Origin: Planctomycetia bacterium
Lineage (GTDB): Bacteria; Planctomycetota; UBA1135; GCA-002686595
NCBI GenBank assembly: GCA_005778045.1
Contig: SXKQ01000134.1
Coordinates: forward strand, 1-14,872
DNA: 14,872 bases
Direction of reading: 5' to 3'
Shown here: in pieces, positions 13,178-14,872 of the stretch
How positions within the stretch are numbered: position 1 is the stretch's first letter
How the letters are laid out: the number at the start of each line of letters is the position of its first letter
Made by a program: the position numbers and the translations under genes
Notes under the pieces: model-generated
The model's database searches: none
Told to the model about the DNA's origin: nothing
The model's input: only the letters and a program-made list of their open reading frames with translations

Positions 13178-14872
13178 TCAGCGGCGGTAGAACGCCTTCT
13201 CGAGATCGGCGAGCGTGAAGCGCACGCGCGTCGGTCGTCCGTGCGCGCAGGTCTGCGAGTTGCTCTCCTCGCGCGCCCGCGACAGCAGCGAGCGCATCTC
13301 GAGCTCGGAGAGCTCGTCCCCCGCCATGACCGACGAGCGGCACGCGGTGCGGTGCAGGATCTCCTCGAGCAGGTCCTCCGCACCCGGCGCAGCACCCGTG
13401 CGCTCGACGGCGGCGATCACCTCGTGCACGAGCGCTGTCGGATCGGCGCGGCGGAAGCGGGCCGGCACGCCATGGACAGCGATCGTGCCGCTGCCGAAGC
13501 GCGCGAGCAGGAGTCCGATGCGCGCGAGCGCCTCGAGGTGCGGCTCGATGAGCTCGGCCGCCGCTCCGCCGACCTCGACGAGCTCCGGCACGAGGCGACG
13601 CTGGACCTCGACGGCTCCCCGCGCGAGCTCGGCCTTCAGGTCCTCGAGCGTCAAGCGCTCGTGCAGCGCGTGCTGGTCGACGATCTCGAAGCCGTCCTCG
13701 GTGGCCTGCAGGATGTAGGTGCGCCCCACCTGCAGCAGCGGTCCGCGCACGGACGGCGCAAGCGTCGCGGCGGGCGCGACAGGCAGGTCGGCGCTGGCCG
13801 TGGGAGCCGCGGGAGCGAGCGCAGGGTTCGGCGCCAGCTCGCGCACAAGTAGCGGCAGCTCGCGTTCCCTCGGCTCGGGCCGGGGCTGCCAGGCGGGCGC
13901 GGGCAGCGTGGACTGTCGCGCGACCGGCGCGGAGGGATCGCGGCGCAGGGCCGCGTCGATCATGCGCTCGCCCGGCGTCGCCATGTCGATCGTCGACACG
14001 GCGGCGCGCAGGCTCGCGACGAGGAATCCGAACATGCGCCGTTCATCGCGAAAGCGCACCTCCGCCTTGGCCGGGTGCACGTTGACGTCGACCTTTGCGG
14101 GGTCCATCGAGAGCGACAGGAACGCCACCGACTGCCGACCGTCGACGATGAAGCCGCGGTAGGCGTCCTTGAGCACGCGCGAGAGGATCTTGTCGCGCAA
14201 CGGACGGCCGTTGAGGAACCACATCTGGCGCGTCGTGTCGTTGCGCGCGAAGCGCGGCGGGGCTACGAAGCCGGAGAGCACCGTGTCGCCGTCGTGGATC
14301 TCGACAGGCGCGAGCGCGTCGGCGAGCTCGGCACCGAAGGTGCGACGCACGCGCGCGCGCAGGTCCATCGCGGGCTCGACCTCGAACGCACGGCGCCCGT
14401 CGTGCGTGACGACGAAGCCGACGCCCGGCTGCGCGAGCGCGAGGCGCTGCACGACGTCGAGGCAACGGCCGAGCTCCGTCGCGGTCGCCTTCAGGAAGCG
14501 TCGCCGCGCGGGCGTGTTGAAGAACAGATCGCGTACCTCGATGCGCGTGCCTTCGGGGCCGCCGCTCTCGCGGATCTCGCCGAGGCGTCCGCCCTCGATC
14601 TCGACGGACGCGCCGAGCGGCACGCCGCGCACGCGCGAGAACATGCGGCAGCGCGCGACCGAGGCGATCGAGGCCAGGGCCTCGCCGCGGCAGCCGAGCG
14701 TCGCGATGTGTTCGAGGTCGGCCACATCCGAGAGCTTGCTGGTCGCGTGGGAGGCGAACGCGAGCGGGATCTCGGCCGGCGGAATGCCGCAGCCGTCGTC
14801 GACGATGCGGATCAGCGCCACGCCGCCCTCCTCGAGGTCGAGCTGGATGCGCCGACGGACATGTAGCCGGAC
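13178..14872 (-). CDS. mutL: DNA mismatch repair protein MutL, endonuclease type, 5' end missing
   Basis: MutL couples mismatch recognition by MutS to strand removal. The frame is open to the window edge, so the extreme N-terminus is missing. The GHKL ATPase motifs DDGCGI, SHATSKL and TLGCRGEAL are seen first (positions about 14650-14800), then the RDLFFNTPARRRFLK loop. A Pro/Ala-rich linker is followed by the C-terminal dimerisation domain. That domain carries the metal-binding endonuclease motif DQHALHERLTLE, matching DQHAx2Ex4E, plus ACRSSVMAGDEL, CAHGRP and a final FYRR. These are hallmarks of MutL proteins that nick DNA themselves, as in bacteria lacking MutH/Dam. The conserved ELVENSLDAGA region is not visible; the last residues at the edge read VRLHVRRR where its end is expected. 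A GTG at 14821 is internal and not the start. Confidence 0.94.
   Translation of the reverse strand, partial: VRLHVRRRIQLDLEEGGVALIRIVDDGCGIPPAEIPLAFASHATSKLSDVADLEHIATLGCRGEALASIASVARCRMFSRVRGVPLGASVEIEGGRLGEIRESGGPEGTRIEVRDLFFNTPARRRFLKATATELGRCLDVVQRLALAQPGVGFVVTHDGRRAFEVEPAMDLRARVRRTFGAELADALAPVEIHDGDTVLSGFVAPPRFARNDTTRQMWFLNGRPLRDKILSRVLKDAYRGFIVDGRQSVAFLSLSMDPAKVDVNVHPAKAEVRFRDERRMFGFLVASLRAAVSTIDMATPGERMIDAALRRDPSAPVARQSTLPAPAWQPRPEPRERELPLLVRELAPNPALAPAAPTASADLPVAPAATLAPSVRGPLLQVGRTYILQATEDGFEIVDQHALHERLTLEDLKAELARGAVEVQRRLVPELVEVGGAAAELIEPHLEALARIGLLLARFGSGTIAVHGVPARFRRADPTALVHEVIAAVERTGAAPGAEDLLEEILHRTACRSSVMAGDELSELEMRSLLSRAREESNSQTCAHGRPTRVRFTLADLEKAFYRR

Noticed and set aside
1..14872. 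Prophage, insertion sequence, toxin-antitoxin, defence system or secondary-metabolite genes
   Set aside because: No transposase, integrase, nuclease-methylase or biosynthetic domains, and no flanking inverted or direct repeats, were found. The window is housekeeping DNA.

Overview
The window is a dense, GC-rich bacterial chromosome segment. It uses many GTG and TTG start codons and few recognisable Shine-Dalgarno sequences. Its genes are mostly conserved housekeeping genes. There is no tRNA, rRNA, CRISPR array, insertion sequence or phage gene. The GC content, the start-codon use and a nrdR gene followed by a class III reductase-like gene suggest a Planctomycetota-like organism. That assignment is an inference from general character, and another high-GC phylum is possible.

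Positions 1-10679 hold one long minus-strand block that probably forms a single operon or several overlapping transcription units. In transcription order it runs hisS (histidyl-tRNA synthetase), nadD (NAD synthesis), a MraY/WecA-type glycosyl-1-phosphate transferase, an interrupted small membrane protein gene, a calcineurin-type metallophosphoesterase, yidC (membrane protein insertase), mnmE (tRNA U34 modification GTPase), nrdR (ribonucleotide reductase repressor), a degenerate NrdD-like ATP-cone protein, and the first 40 codons of smc. Most junctions are 1-5 nt. The larger gaps are before nrdR (95 nt, with a candidate NrdR box), before yidC (53 nt) and around the broken gene.

A 208-nt divergent region (10680-10887) separates hisS from a small plus-strand lipoprotein gene and carries a good sigma70-like promoter for the lipoprotein. 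The lipoprotein gene converges on miaA (minus), which is divergent from a plus-strand exported protein of unknown function. That gene in turn converges on mutL, an endonuclease-type MutL whose 5' end lies outside the window.

The most interesting points are three. The NrdD-like protein has two ATP-cone regions and keeps NrdD core motifs, but has no glycyl radical site or zinc-cysteine tail, and it is translationally coupled to nrdR and smc. The gene between the glycosyltransferase and the phosphoesterase reads as one three-helix membrane protein broken by a tandem TGA-TAG and a frameshift. MnmE has lost the Asn-Lys of its G4 guanine-specificity motif.
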